NCBI RefSeq assembly: GCF_018860365.1
Contig: NZ_JAHKPO010000013.1
Coordinates: 372,001-436,000 of the forward strand
Length of the DNA stretch: 64,000 bases
Reading direction: 5' to 3'
Origin: Arenibacter algicola
GTDB lineage: Bacteria > Bacteroidota > Bacteroidia > Flavobacteriales > Flavobacteriaceae
The notes beneath the pieces are model-generated. The model saw only the letters and a list, made by a program, of their open reading frames with translations, was not told the origin of the DNA and did not search any database. Of the stretch, positions 47,569 to 56,410 are shown in pieces. Each line of letters begins with the position of its first letter. Within the stretch, counting starts at the first letter, position 1. The position numbers and the translations under genes are program-made.

Positions 47569-48882
47569 ATGAAACTTAGAACATTGGCTTTAGTTGGAAT
47601 ATGTACGACTTACCTGCTATCCTGTACAAATGAGAAAATTATTAAACTTCCACTTTCGGAAAAAAAAGGATATGGACCTTTCCAATCCTCCATGGGAGGA
47701 GTTTCTCCTTATCCGGAAGATGAGAATAACCCTTGGAGAAAAACACAGCTCAAAGTTTCCGGAATCCCAAATACTTGGATGGATGCCAAGTTGGGCGACA
47801 TAGATACGGATATTTACCAAACCGTATACCAAAACTATTTTTTAGGCAATATTTCAGAGGAAAGATTTATAGAGTTGCAAAAAGCGTGGAATTGGACGCC
47901 TGATTCTATAAACTTATCACAAAAACCTTTAAAAAGTAAAATAGCTTTTGCTTTTGGCAAAGACTCTATAGGGATGCTAAAGATGATCGTAGATGCCAAC
48001 AACAACCTTGATCTTAGTGATGATAAAGTTTTTACTCCGATAGAAGTAGATCCCAACAATAATCTTCCTATCGATTCATTGGCCTTAAGTAACACTATAG
48101 AAGTTGTCTTTGAACGATTTTTAAACAACAAAGCAACTAAGGTCAAGGCTCCACTCCTAATAACCCATATGAGCCAATTCAATATGTTTATGTCCAATTT
48201 CGCCCAATATGCCACCACTAAATTAAATGGAGAGGAAATAGCTGTCAGATCCGATAATTTCACCAATTTGTCTTACAAAAATCCAAGTATTGTTAAAATG
48301 GACAATAACATCGGTGATAGTGATAAAAGTGGTAACGATAAAGTTGTTGAATTAAACGAATACATCGAAATTAAAGATAAGATATACAAGAATTTGGGTG
48401 TCAATAAGAATGAAAACGTATTGGTGCTGGAGCGAGTGGATTTGCCCAAAAAACAATTATTCTCTACTCAGGTAGGATATAATTCCTATGATTTTTCCGG
48501 TAATGATTTTAAAACTGAAGTGCCAATTTCACTGGGTGATCTTAAAGGAAAATATGTATTACTCGATTTTTGGGCCACATGGTGTGGGCCTTGTATTCAA
48601 GAAATACCGAACCTTAACGGTCTATATCAGAATATGGATAGATCTAAATTTGAAATTATTAGTATAGTTGGTGATAGTACTGCCGAATCATTAGATAAAA
48701 TGATAGAGAAACATTCTATATTATGGCCCCAAGTAGTATCCAATGATATAAACAGAATAAAAGAGGAATATGGAATAAAAGGATATCCGACAACATTTCT
48801 TTTAAACCCAGACGGGGTTATTATTGCTAAAAATTTGCGAGGGAAAGAATTGGAAAACAAAGTTACAAATCTAATTAATTAG
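47569..48882 (+). CDS. Thioredoxin-like (TlpA-type) lipoprotein, second of four
   Basis: The product has 437 residues with lipobox LLSC (Cys19). The N-terminal domain is not DUF4369-like; it includes an EF-hand-like acidic loop, DANNNLDLSDDK, that could bind calcium. The C-terminal thioredoxin fold has WCGPC (Cys339, Cys342) and the cis-proline loop GYPTTFLL. It differs strongly from the first redoxin outside the thioredoxin part, so the array was built from distinct proteins and not by simple duplication. The partner protein is unknown. Confidence 0.85.
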   Translation: MKLRTLALVGICTTYLLSCTNEKIIKLPLSEKKGYGPFQSSMGGVSPYPEDENNPWRKTQLKVSGIPNTWMDAKLGDIDTDIYQTVYQNYFLGNISEERFIELQKAWNWTPDSINLSQKPLKSKIAFAFGKDSIGMLKMIVDANNNLDLSDDKVFTPIEVDPNNNLPIDSLALSNTIEVVFERFLNNKATKVKAPLLITHMSQFNMFMSNFAQYATTKLNGEEIAVRSDNFTNLSYKNPSIVKMDNNIGDSDKSGNDKVVELNEYIEIKDKIYKNLGVNKNENVLVLERVDLPKKQLFSTQVGYNSYDFSGNDFKTEVPISLGDLKGKYVLLDFWATWCGPCIQEIPNLNGLYQNMDRSKFEIISIVGDSTAESLDKMIEKHSILWPQVVSNDINRIKEEYGIKGYPTTFLLNPDGVIIAKNLRGKELENKVTNLIN

Positions 48883-49009
48883 TTACTAAGCCATCGGGCG
48901 ACAATGGCTATCTGAAATAGAAAGTTTTAAAAAAGCAAAATTCCATTTCTATAAAGTTTATTTAAACCCACTTTTTTAATTACGTTATTGAATTAATATC
49001 AAAAACGCC

Positions 49010-50026
49010 ATGAAGAATATACTTTTTGCATTTATCTTTTGTCTGCTGATTTCTTGTAACCCAAAAGAAGAAGCATCGTTTTCCTTAACCGGAAAAACAA
49101 TGGGAATGGAGGACGGTACCGTTTTGTACCTCAAGGATAACTTGTCCGAAAAGCTATTGGATTCTACAGTTATTGAAGGAGGCAATTTTGAATTTTCTAC
49201 CAAAATCGACAAATTTCCTTTAAGGGTGCTCTTGTACAATAAAGAGTTTACACATTGGAAGGATATTTGGCTAGAAAATAAAGCAATGTTTTTTGACTCC
49301 GACGATAATGACTTCAAAAATGCAAAAATAACCGGTTCCAATTCCGAGGAACTATGGGGAAAACTATATGAAGAAATAAAAGGGCTTCCGTTCGAGAAAA
49401 AGAATCCATTGGAACGAGAATTTGTGGTGAACAACCAGAACAGTATTGTGAGTGCTTATATTTTATCGGTATATTCAAGGGATTGGGGAAGGGATTTTAC
49501 TTCGGAAACGTTTAATGATTTTTCTGAGGAAATCAAGGATTCCGACTATGGAAAGAAAATCTTAAACTATCTGGAGCTGAATAAGAATGTTCGGATAGGC
49601 GATCCATTCGTCGATTTTGAAATGTTGGACCGAAACGGAAACTCCCATAGTATATCCGATTTAAAAGGAAAAACGGTGCTATTGGAATTTTGGGCTTCTT
49701 GGTGTGGGCCCTGTAGGGAAGAAAATCCAAATTTGGTTGAGACCTACGAAAGATTCAATCCTGAAGGGTTTGAAATTTTTGCTGTTTCCTTAGATAAGGA
49801 CCGGACCAAATGGATCAAAGCTATAGAACAGGACGGGCTTAAATGGCTTAACGTATCGGACTTAAAATTCTTCGATAATAAAGGAGCTTTGATTTATGGA
49901 GTAAATGGGATACCTGATAATTTTCTTATCGATCGTAATGGCACCATTGTCGAACGAAATGTCAGAGGGGAGAAATTGAATACCAGGTTAGAGGAATTAT
50001 TGCATAACATAAATGACAATCTATAA
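49010..50026 (+). CDS. Thioredoxin-like (TlpA-type) lipoprotein, third of four
   Basis: The product has 338 residues, with lipobox LLISC (Cys16), then an N-terminal DUF4369 domain (residues 20-115: FSLTGKTMGMEDGTVLYLKD) and a C-terminal AhpC/TSA-type redoxin domain with WCGPC (Cys232, Cys235) and the GIPDNFLID cis-proline loop. This is the standard Bacteroidota DUF4369-redoxin architecture. The fourth redoxin reading frame overlaps its stop by 14 bases, which implies translational coupling. Confidence 0.88.
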   Translation: MKNILFAFIFCLLISCNPKEEASFSLTGKTMGMEDGTVLYLKDNLSEKLLDSTVIEGGNFEFSTKIDKFPLRVLLYNKEFTHWKDIWLENKAMFFDSDDNDFKNAKITGSNSEELWGKLYEEIKGLPFEKKNPLEREFVVNNQNSIVSAYILSVYSRDWGRDFTSETFNDFSEEIKDSDYGKKILNYLELNKNVRIGDPFVDFEMLDRNGNSHSISDLKGKTVLLEFWASWCGPCREENPNLVETYERFNPEGFEIFAVSLDKDRTKWIKAIEQDGLKWLNVSDLKFFDNKGALIYGVNGIPDNFLIDRNGTIVERNVRGEKLNTRLEELLHNINDNL

Positions 50027-51000
50027 TTGTTTTTTGAAAATATTAATGTCTGTTATTATTGCTGGTCCTGTACTTTCACAGTCCCAACATAATGTAATGG
50101 ATGGACTTGCCGAGAACGTGCAATCACTTTCTTCCAACAATAGACCTTCCAAAAATCTACAGACCAATAATGCTGCCTTTGAAGCCGGCGGGAACTTATT
50201 ATACAAGGCATATTCATTAGACCCTTCAGTAGCTGAAAAGATTTACATTCAACTCCATTCCAATGCCTATGCAACGGACCAGGACATTTGGTTCAAGGCC
50301 ATTGTCACTGGCACGGAAAACCATGGTGAACGAGGACAATATAGATTCCCTTATAACCATAAATGATGAAATGGCATTCACAGCGGCGAAAGTCAATAAC
50401 AAATTTATTGAAGAATATCCCAATTCTTACGAAAGCCTTTTACGATTGGAAGTTGAAACAATGAAAAAACTAGGGCCAATAGAAACGGCTGAAATCTTCT
50501 CCCGATTAAACAAAAAATTACAAGAAAGCGATGAAGGAAAGGCAATTTCGGATTTTATTAAAGTAAATAAACGGCCTAAAATTGGTGAAAAATTTGTCGA
50601 TTTTGAACTAAATGACACCAAGGGCCAACCAGTAAGGCTTTCAAACATAATGGGAAAATATACCTTGTTGGAGTTTTGGGCTTCTTGGTGTGGTCCTTGC
50701 AGGGTATTTAACCCCGAACTAGTAGAGGAATACCACAAATATAAGGATAAAGGATTTGTAATCCTTAACGTTTCTTTGGACACCGATAAAGAAAATTGGT
50801 TGAAGGCCATTGAAAAAGATGGTATAGAATGGCACAATGTAAGCGATTTAAGAGGTTTTAATAACCAGGCCGCTTTGATTTATGGAGTGGATGCCATTCC
50901 CGAAAATTTTTTAATAAACGACAACGGTGTTGTTATAGCTAGGCTTCTTAGGGGTGAAAAGCTGAAGAACAAACTTAAAGTGCTATTTGCCGATTTGTAA
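50013..51000 (+). pseudogene. Fourth thioredoxin-like gene, apparently frameshifted
   Basis: Two overlapping frames together look like one protein. The first (50013-50366) has a signal-like start (LKILMSVIIAGPVLSQ) and stops at residue 117; the second (50263-51000) continues in the +1 frame with helical spacer and a full redoxin domain, WCGPC (Cys143, Cys146 in that frame) and GVDAIPENFLI. The second frame alone lacks any signal peptide and its first codons look artificial. The switch lies near 50300-50340. Either a frameshift mutation (or sequencing error) has broken an exported protein, or a shorter cytoplasmic redoxin starts at about 50323 (ATG). Confidence 0.6.
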
Positions 51001-51214
51001 GACATATCCTCCTTCTCTTCGGCCCTGCTCTTGGCATCCTTGGCGGCTGGTCGAAAACCTGAGCGGCATTCTTTAGAATCTGGATCTTCCGCGTGACAAT
51101 CTTTTTGGGATGGATCTCATACTTACTTCCCAGCTCTTGGTTGGTTTAGTGATCCCTTAGAATCTCTAAAACCACCTTGACATTAAAATCCGGAATTTGC
51201 CTTCTTCCACTCAT
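51001..51214 (-). pseudogene. Remnant of an IS3-family transposase OrfA
   Basis: Read on the minus strand from ATG at 51214, the sequence begins MSGRRQIPDFNVKVVLEILR, hits a stop at codon 23, and then continues as NQELGSKYEIHPKKIVTRK and, after a frame change, AAKDAKSRAEEKEDM. This is the helix-turn-helix half of an IS3/IS150-type OrfA with at least one stop and one frameshift. OrfB is absent. It is a dead insertion sequence within the island. Confidence 0.65.
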
Positions 51215-51693
51215 TGTACAATCAATTTAGAAACTAACTTAACGGACTGTCCGATTATTGGGGGAATTATATACAATGGACATTCCAACTTCGCTTGTTT
51301 AAATCAATTCCAATGAATAACTTAGGTGTGGCAGTAGTTTGAGTGTTCCTACATTTAATTTTTAGTACATCTTAAAGATACTCGACTGACTGCTTTTACA
51401 TAGATGCTATAATCCATTGTAAATACCAACTTACTTATGAAAATCTTTATGGATTTTCTATTTGGTTTTTATTTGCTGAAATAGTTGCTTACAAACGTAA
51501 CGAATCATATTCAAAACCATAGAAATGAAGCCAAAGGAAAATTCTGTAAGACTAAAATAATGATTTAAAAACCATAAATTGAGGTTGATACACAAAAGTC
51601 GGGTTAAAGCCGTCCAGAATGTCGGCCAAAAATCAGTAGAAATACGTGGACTTTTTATTAGTTAAGTTTTAAAATTGCTCAAAATGATTCAAA
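51215..51693. other. 479-base AT-rich stretch, no gene seen
   Basis: It contains the presumed outer end of the IS3 remnant (near 51240-51265, a GGACTGTCCGATTATTGGGG block) and otherwise no frame or repeat that I can support. The last 60 bases hold the promoter region of the XRE gene. Confidence 0.4.
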
Positions 51694-52449
51694 ATGATTC
51701 AACAACCTGATTTAGGGAAAAAGATTGCTGATTTAAGAAAAGAAAAGGGCTTGACTCAAGAGGAGCTTGTCGCTAAATGTAACCTTAATGTTAGGACATT
51801 ACAACGGATTGAGTCGGGAGAGGTTATGCCTCGGACTTATACTATAAGGTTGATTTTCGAAGCTTTAGACTTTTCCTTTGACGAATCGAACCAAAGTAAA
51901 GGAATAATGCAAAAAGGGCTAGGGCAATTTTATATAAGTTTTATTCAATTATTTAATTTAAAGACAAACACGATTAAAAAAATATCAATTTTAACAGTAA
52001 TGTTTTTCGTCTTTGTATTTGTAACAAGCTCATTATTTAATATTAGTAAAGCACAACATGAAACTAAACTGGTCAATACTCATCAGGAAACGAGTAGGTC
52101 AGAAGAAACAACTCAAACGGACAAATTTGAAATCGCAGGTTTATTTGATGGATGGAATAGTGATAGTGAACTTGTTGGGCGCGATGTACAATGTATCATT
52201 AACAGTGCAATAATTATTAAATCTCCCCTGCTAAAACTAAATAAGGAAACTAATGAAATACGAACACCTTGTTATACTGGTATCATAAAAAATAATACAG
52301 TCATCATTTCTAATCTGAAGTGTCAACCTATAGAGAGGATTGTAAATAAAGTTAGAATTTCTGGTGATGAATTCATATATGATGGAGAGCTAGTTTTTTC
52401 AGAAAAAGAGTCTATAAAAGCAGGAAAAATAATTGTTCCTAGAGATTAG
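51694..52449 (+). CDS. Membrane-anchored XRE-family regulator
   Basis: The product has 251 residues. The first 62 form a Cro/cI-type helix-turn-helix (GKKIADLRKEKGLTQEELVAK, NVRTLQRIESGEVMPR). A single hydrophobic span follows (about 97-116, ISILTVMFFVFVFVTSSLF), then a 130-residue domain outside the membrane containing three cysteines but no family I recognise. This layout is that of a one-component transmembrane sensor that reads the periplasm and binds DNA directly. Located after the redoxin cluster, its cysteines make a link with thiol state an appealing but unproven idea. Confidence 0.75.
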   Translation: MIQQPDLGKKIADLRKEKGLTQEELVAKCNLNVRTLQRIESGEVMPRTYTIRLIFEALDFSFDESNQSKGIMQKGLGQFYISFIQLFNLKTNTIKKISILTVMFFVFVFVTSSLFNISKAQHETKLVNTHQETSRSEETTQTDKFEIAGLFDGWNSDSELVGRDVQCIINSAIIIKSPLLKLNKETNEIRTPCYTGIIKNNTVIISNLKCQPIERIVNKVRISGDEFIYDGELVFSEKESIKAGKIIVPRD

Positions 52450-53064
52450 ACCGAAAAACAACAAAAATAAAAAAGACCAACGTTTGACAAGGGATATAGT
52501 CGATGTTTGTAAATTACAGTTTCGTACATTTACTCAAAACACATTTATCCGAATCAATCGTCCGAGTATTTTTTTGTTATCTGTACTCAAACCGGCCAAA
52601 AAACATCACCTCTTGGACATCCAGCCAACTGTGCTAAAGATTTAGAAATCGAAAATTGATACTATCACATTTTAATTCCCTAGGAGATTATTCATAAATA
52701 GCAATAGGGAAATTACAATTGCAGATATTCAAATTAAGAAATCTGTGTTTTTTTGAGCCAATATTTAACTGGCCACGCTAAATTCATTGTTGATAACTAC
52801 AAAATCACCTAGAAATCGACTTTTTTTCACTGATAATGGTTGTGGCCATTTGATATCAAATGATAACCAATAAGATTAAGGGAAGCTAAGTGCAATATTA
52901 TTTGATATGATTTTATGTAAATTATTATATAGCAATTAGTTGTGAATAACTATTGCAATTTTTTACATTCCTTTTTTGCCTATTTTTCTACATTTATCCT
53001 ACCTACAATGGTGTAGGAAGACAAAAGCGCTTTTGTCCATTTAACAACCTTAAATAAGAAACAA
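52450..53064. other. Regulatory spacer before the excisionase-like gene
   Basis: No convincing gene; a short frame at 52433-52645 overlaps the XRE end and has no family features. The region carries the third TTTGATATCAAA palindrome (52849-52860) and a related half-site TTTGATATGA (52901-52910) and is very AT-rich near 52900-52990. It may include the origin used by the helicase. Confidence 0.45.
52849..52860. promoter_or_regulatory. Third TTTGATATCAAA palindrome
   Basis: It is identical to the two copies upstream of the integrase gene. It lies about 205 bases before the excisionase-like gene, which suggests common control of integration and excision/replication genes. Confidence 0.5.
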
Positions 53065-53304
53065 ATGGACAATTTTTTAATCTTGGAGCGATTGGATCGT
53101 TTGGAAAAACTATTGATCGCCAATAAGGAAGTATTGACTTTTGAGGAGACCTGTGACTTTACGGGAATATCCAGAAGTTATCTGTACAAGCTTACCTCTG
53201 CAGGAAAGATCCCACATTCCAAGCCCAACGGTAAAATGCTCTTTTTCGAGAAAAAGAAAATCGTAGACTGGCTGCTCCAGAACGGGCAAAGATCCGCGGA
53301 GTAA
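53065..53304 (+). CDS. Excisionase-like helix-turn-helix protein
   Basis: A 79-residue DNA-binding protein of the MerR/excisionase HTH type: the segment LTFEETCDFTGISRSYLYKLT is the helix-turn-helix, and SKPNGKMLFFEKKKIVDWL is the wing. Such proteins are found at this place in Bacteroidota integrative elements, just upstream of the replication helicase, and direct excision or transcription. The helicase gene starts 86 bases downstream. Confidence 0.85.
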   Translation: MDNFLILERLDRLEKLLIANKEVLTFEETCDFTGISRSYLYKLTSAGKIPHSKPNGKMLFFEKKKIVDWLLQNGQRSAE

Positions 53305-53390
53305 CACGAAGCCCAAACCTAGGCCATGGCCAATATAAAGGCCAATCAAGTAATCACTTAAATTAATATTGCACCAGTGGGATCTCTCTG

Positions 53391-54605
53391 GTGCCAAACA
53401 CAATACACATGGACGACATACCCTACATTCGCGTGAGCACCAATTATTACAAATTAGTGAGTGTCCCTACCATATCAGGGAATTTGAAAGAGGTCATAGT
53501 ACCTTGGACCCTTGAGGCCATCCGCCAGGATCACGGAAGGAATTATATCGGGGGCATAAAAAAATACGATGGTTTCACCTGTCTTCCCAGCCATATCCAT
53601 TTTGAACAGGAGTGCCACGGTTTTTACAATACCTATTCTCCCTTGCCCCATAAACCCCAAGAGGGAGACTTTCCCTATACTCGGCAGCTTTTGGAACACA
53701 TCTTCGGGCAACAATCGGATCTCGGGATGGACTATATGCAACTATTATATTTAAGGCCTGTGCAAATGCTACCGATCCTCTGTTTGGTATCCAAGGAAAG
53801 GTCCACAGGCAAGAGTACATTTCTTAAATGGCTGAAGGTAGTGTTCGACAACAACATGACCTACCTTACCAATGACAGTTTCAGCAGCCAGTTCAACGCC
53901 GATTGGGCGAACAAGCTCTTGATCTGCATCGACGAGGTGCTTTTCAATAAGGAAGAGCTGACCGAGCGCATCAAGTATTTGAGCACGACCAATATCAATA
54001 AGCTGGAGGCCAAGGGCAAGGATAAAAGGGAGGTCGAGTTCTTTGGCAAGTTCATCCTTTGCAGCAACAATGAAGATAATTTCATCAAGATAGACAATAA
54101 TGAGACCCGTTTTTGGGTGTTGAAGGTACCCTCCCTGATGAAAGAGGAAACCCAGTTTTTGGATTTTTTGGAAGCGGAGATACCTGCTTTCCTATATCAT
54201 CTACAAATTAGAAAACTCAACAGTGCCAATAAGACCCGGATGTGGTTCTCTCCTTCCCAGATCAGGACCAGGGCCCTGGAAAGTTTAATGCGGAGCAATA
54301 GGAACCGAGTGGAAAAGGAACTCGCCAGTGTAATTCTGAGTGCGATGGAAACCTTTGACCTTGAAGAGCTTGAGTTATGCCCCTTGGATGCCCTTCAATT
54401 ATTGAACCGTACCCGGATCAAAACGGACCTTACCCAATTGAGACAGATCCTGAAAAAGGACTGGAAGCTGATTAATCAGAAGAATTCCATGGTCTACCGG
54501 AAATTGATGATCTGGCCGGAAGGAGTGATGGGATGGATAGATGGCAAGGGAAGATATTATACCATAAAGAAGGATTTCCTGTTGGAGCAGTTTGGGGAAG
54601 AATAG
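53391..54605 (+). CDS. SF3-type/primase-associated replication helicase of mobile elements
   Basis: A 404-residue AAA+ protein if begun at the GTG at 53391; an ATG at 53409 is equally possible. Walker A is KERSTGKST (around 135-143), Walker B is LLICIDE (176-182), and the sensor motif is KFILCSNNEDN. The N-terminal 110 residues have no primase motifs. Members unwind the element's DNA in the circular form after excision. Base use is noticeably GC-richer than in the cargo genes, so the recombination/replication backbone probably has a different history from the cargo. Confidence 0.83.
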   Translation: MPNTIHMDDIPYIRVSTNYYKLVSVPTISGNLKEVIVPWTLEAIRQDHGRNYIGGIKKYDGFTCLPSHIHFEQECHGFYNTYSPLPHKPQEGDFPYTRQLLEHIFGQQSDLGMDYMQLLYLRPVQMLPILCLVSKERSTGKSTFLKWLKVVFDNNMTYLTNDSFSSQFNADWANKLLICIDEVLFNKEELTERIKYLSTTNINKLEAKGKDKREVEFFGKFILCSNNEDNFIKIDNNETRFWVLKVPSLMKEETQFLDFLEAEIPAFLYHLQIRKLNSANKTRMWFSPSQIRTRALESLMRSNRNRVEKELASVILSAMETFDLEELELCPLDALQLLNRTRIKTDLTQLRQILKKDWKLINQKNSMVYRKLMIWPEGVMGWIDGKGRYYTIKKDFLLEQFGEE

Positions 54606-54830
54606 AAAAACGATGAAACGATGACAAATCGATGATGGGTGAAACGTAATGTCCATGGGCGATGCGGCGGGTTTGTCGTCATTTGCCAAAAAAATTGCCA
54701 ATGAAAAGAAAAAACACCCCTCTATTTATACTTTTTTTTGATGAAACGATGACAGATAGAGTTCAGGTCAATAAAGACGGGGGGTTGGGCCGTCATCGTT
54801 TTGTCATCAATTTGTCATCAAAAAAGACCG

Positions 54831-55037
54831 ATGACGGAAAATCGGACCAAAAGACAAGAAATGCACAAAAAGAGAACATTTAGGACGAGGTGTGAAAGAG
54901 CCCGAGCCTTTCCCATCGAGAAGGCGCTGGCAAAACTCGGGCACTTTCCCACACGGACATCGGTCAAAGAAGCTTGGTTCCTGAGTCCTTTCAGGTCAGA
55001 AACCCAAGCCTCTTTCAATGTATTTAATAAACTTAAT
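54831..55037 (+). pseudogene. Truncated CHC2 zinc-finger primase start
   Basis: In this frame, residues ARAFPIEKALAKLGHFPTR and EAWFLSPFRSETQASF match the beginning of the mobile-element CHC2/Toprim primases of Bacteroidota. The similarity stops abruptly at about 55037, right where the zinc-binding part should continue; the frame then runs on to 55190 with unrelated sequence. The rest of the gene, and the mobilisation genes that usually follow, were deleted and replaced by the segment carrying the Fic gene. Confidence 0.6.
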
Positions 55038-55255
55038 AGCGGGCAAACCACTTCGGGAGTGCCCAGATTAAACGGACTGCTTTTATATAAAGTTTTTCAG
55101 CAAGATAAACCTGTTATTAGTTTCAAAAGGACCATATCTTTTTTTCTTTTCACCAGCAACCTTATTTACAAAACAGAATGCACGGAATAGTCACATTGGC
55201 ACAGGGCATCTTCAATGTTTCCTAAATAAGATTACCAAAGTTGGTTCTTTAATTC
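55038..55255. other. Junction between primase remnant and Fic gene
   Basis: No gene. Bases 55138-55208 resemble 56493-56566 on the other side of the Fic gene in the same orientation (shared CTTTTCAC, AACCT and AGTCACATT blocks), as expected if the Fic segment was inserted or moved between repeats. Confidence 0.35.
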
Positions 55256-56329
55256 TTATTGTTTCATTATTTCAAACAATTGCTTATTCAGATATAAATT
55301 TTCAACACCTACTTTCTGCGATTTAAGAATACCTATTTTTTCTAATTCATGTAAATATTCTGCTGCGGTTTGGCGTTTCGCAATATCTTTATCGACCAAA
55401 AATTTCACTTTGCAATATGGTTGTTCAAAAAGCAATTCTATTAACTCTTTGGAATATACACGGGAGGGTAATTTTTCCTTTGCTAAGGCTATGGTTTCCT
55501 GCATCAAGTCATTAATGGCATTTATCTTTTTCAAAGTATAAATAGCCGTTTCTTCAACCCCTCTAAGCATAAATAGAATCCATCCCTCCCAATCCTGCTT
55601 TTCAGTAACCGATCGGAGTTTTATGTAATACTGGTTTTTATTTTCAATAATGTATTTGCTTAGGTATAGAATTGGTGCGTCTAACAAGCCTTTTTCCACC
55701 ATATAAAGAATATTTAAAACCCGTCCAGTTCTTCCATTACCGTCGGGAAATGGATGTATCGCCTCAAATTGGTAGTGCATTACTGCTAACCTCACCAAAT
55801 CATCAATGCCATTTTCTGAATGGATAAAGTCTTCTAGATTCTTTAATAAGTCACGAATTACGATTTCCCCTTCCGGTGGTGTGTAAATTGTTTGATTATT
55901 ACTTGTTATTCTGGTGCCTGTTGTTTTTCTAATCCCGGCATTATTTTCTTTTATGGTCTGTACAATGGAAACAAAGGTATTGGTAGTAAGTGGGCGTTTA
56001 TCCAAATTGCTATATCCTTCCCATAAGGCTTGTCGGTACCTTAATACTTCTTTGGTCTGCGCATCCGTAGTTTGAATATTTGCCGAAAATGCCTGATATA
56101 AGTTGTCTTGGGTAGTAACTATGTTTTCAATTTCTGAACTGTCCTTCGCTTCCTGTAAGGTAATCGCGTTGACCAACATGGATTGGTTCGGAATCTCATT
56201 TGCCCTACCTTTTAGCTCAGCCAGTACTCGTGTTGCCGCAATGGCTTGCTTCAGAACCTTCTTAGTTTCAAGTTCTATTTTTGGAGGCAATAGTGGTAAA
56301 TCGTTATACGGTTCTTTTGGGTTATACAT
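55256..56329 (-). CDS. Fic-domain protein (class II AMPylase-like) with C-terminal winged-helix region
   Basis: From the ATG at 56329 the product has 357 residues. It has an N-terminal Fic_N domain, the inhibitory motif SSEIEN ([S/T]xxxE[G/N], 64-69), the canonical catalytic motif HPFPDGNGRTGR (192-203) and a C-terminal winged-helix-like segment (SKELIELLFEQPYCKVKFLV onward). The enzyme transfers AMP to a target protein hydroxyl and is held inactive by its own N-terminal helix; the target is unknown. Several TGTCGAT/ATCGACA half-sites upstream (56334-56410) suggest autoregulation through the winged helix. The ATG at 56350 would add 7 residues. Confidence 0.92.
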   Translation of the reverse strand: MYNPKEPYNDLPLLPPKIELETKKVLKQAIAATRVLAELKGRANEIPNQSMLVNAITLQEAKDSSEIENIVTTQDNLYQAFSANIQTTDAQTKEVLRYRQALWEGYSNLDKRPLTTNTFVSIVQTIKENNAGIRKTTGTRITSNNQTIYTPPEGEIVIRDLLKNLEDFIHSENGIDDLVRLAVMHYQFEAIHPFPDGNGRTGRVLNILYMVEKGLLDAPILYLSKYIIENKNQYYIKLRSVTEKQDWEGWILFMLRGVEETAIYTLKKINAINDLMQETIALAKEKLPSRVYSKELIELLFEQPYCKVKFLVDKDIAKRQTAAEYLHELEKIGILKSQKVGVENLYLNKQLFEIMKQ

Positions 56330-56333
56330 AATT

Positions 56334-56410
56334 TCGACATATAAATACAACTATGTCGATGATATCGACACAATACAAATATATGTCGATTTTTTTATAT
56401 TTTATCGACA
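56334..56410. promoter_or_regulatory. TGTCGAT / ATCGACA operator cluster ahead of the Fic gene
   Basis: There are two inverted pairs: 56354-56360 with 56364-56370 (3-base spacer) and 56384-56390 with 56404-56410 (13-base spacer). A fifth half-site, TCGACAT, is at 56334-56340. They begin five bases before the Fic start codon, so binding would block transcription or translation. Confidence 0.65.

Noticed and set aside
52433-52645. 70-codon frame overlapping the end of the XRE gene
   Set aside because: Overlaps the XRE stop, has no family pattern and a composition like non-coding AT-rich DNA.
54662-54883. 73-codon frame after the helicase gene
   Set aside because: Overlaps the primase remnant in another frame and shows no recognisable motif; the primase-like frame explains this DNA better.
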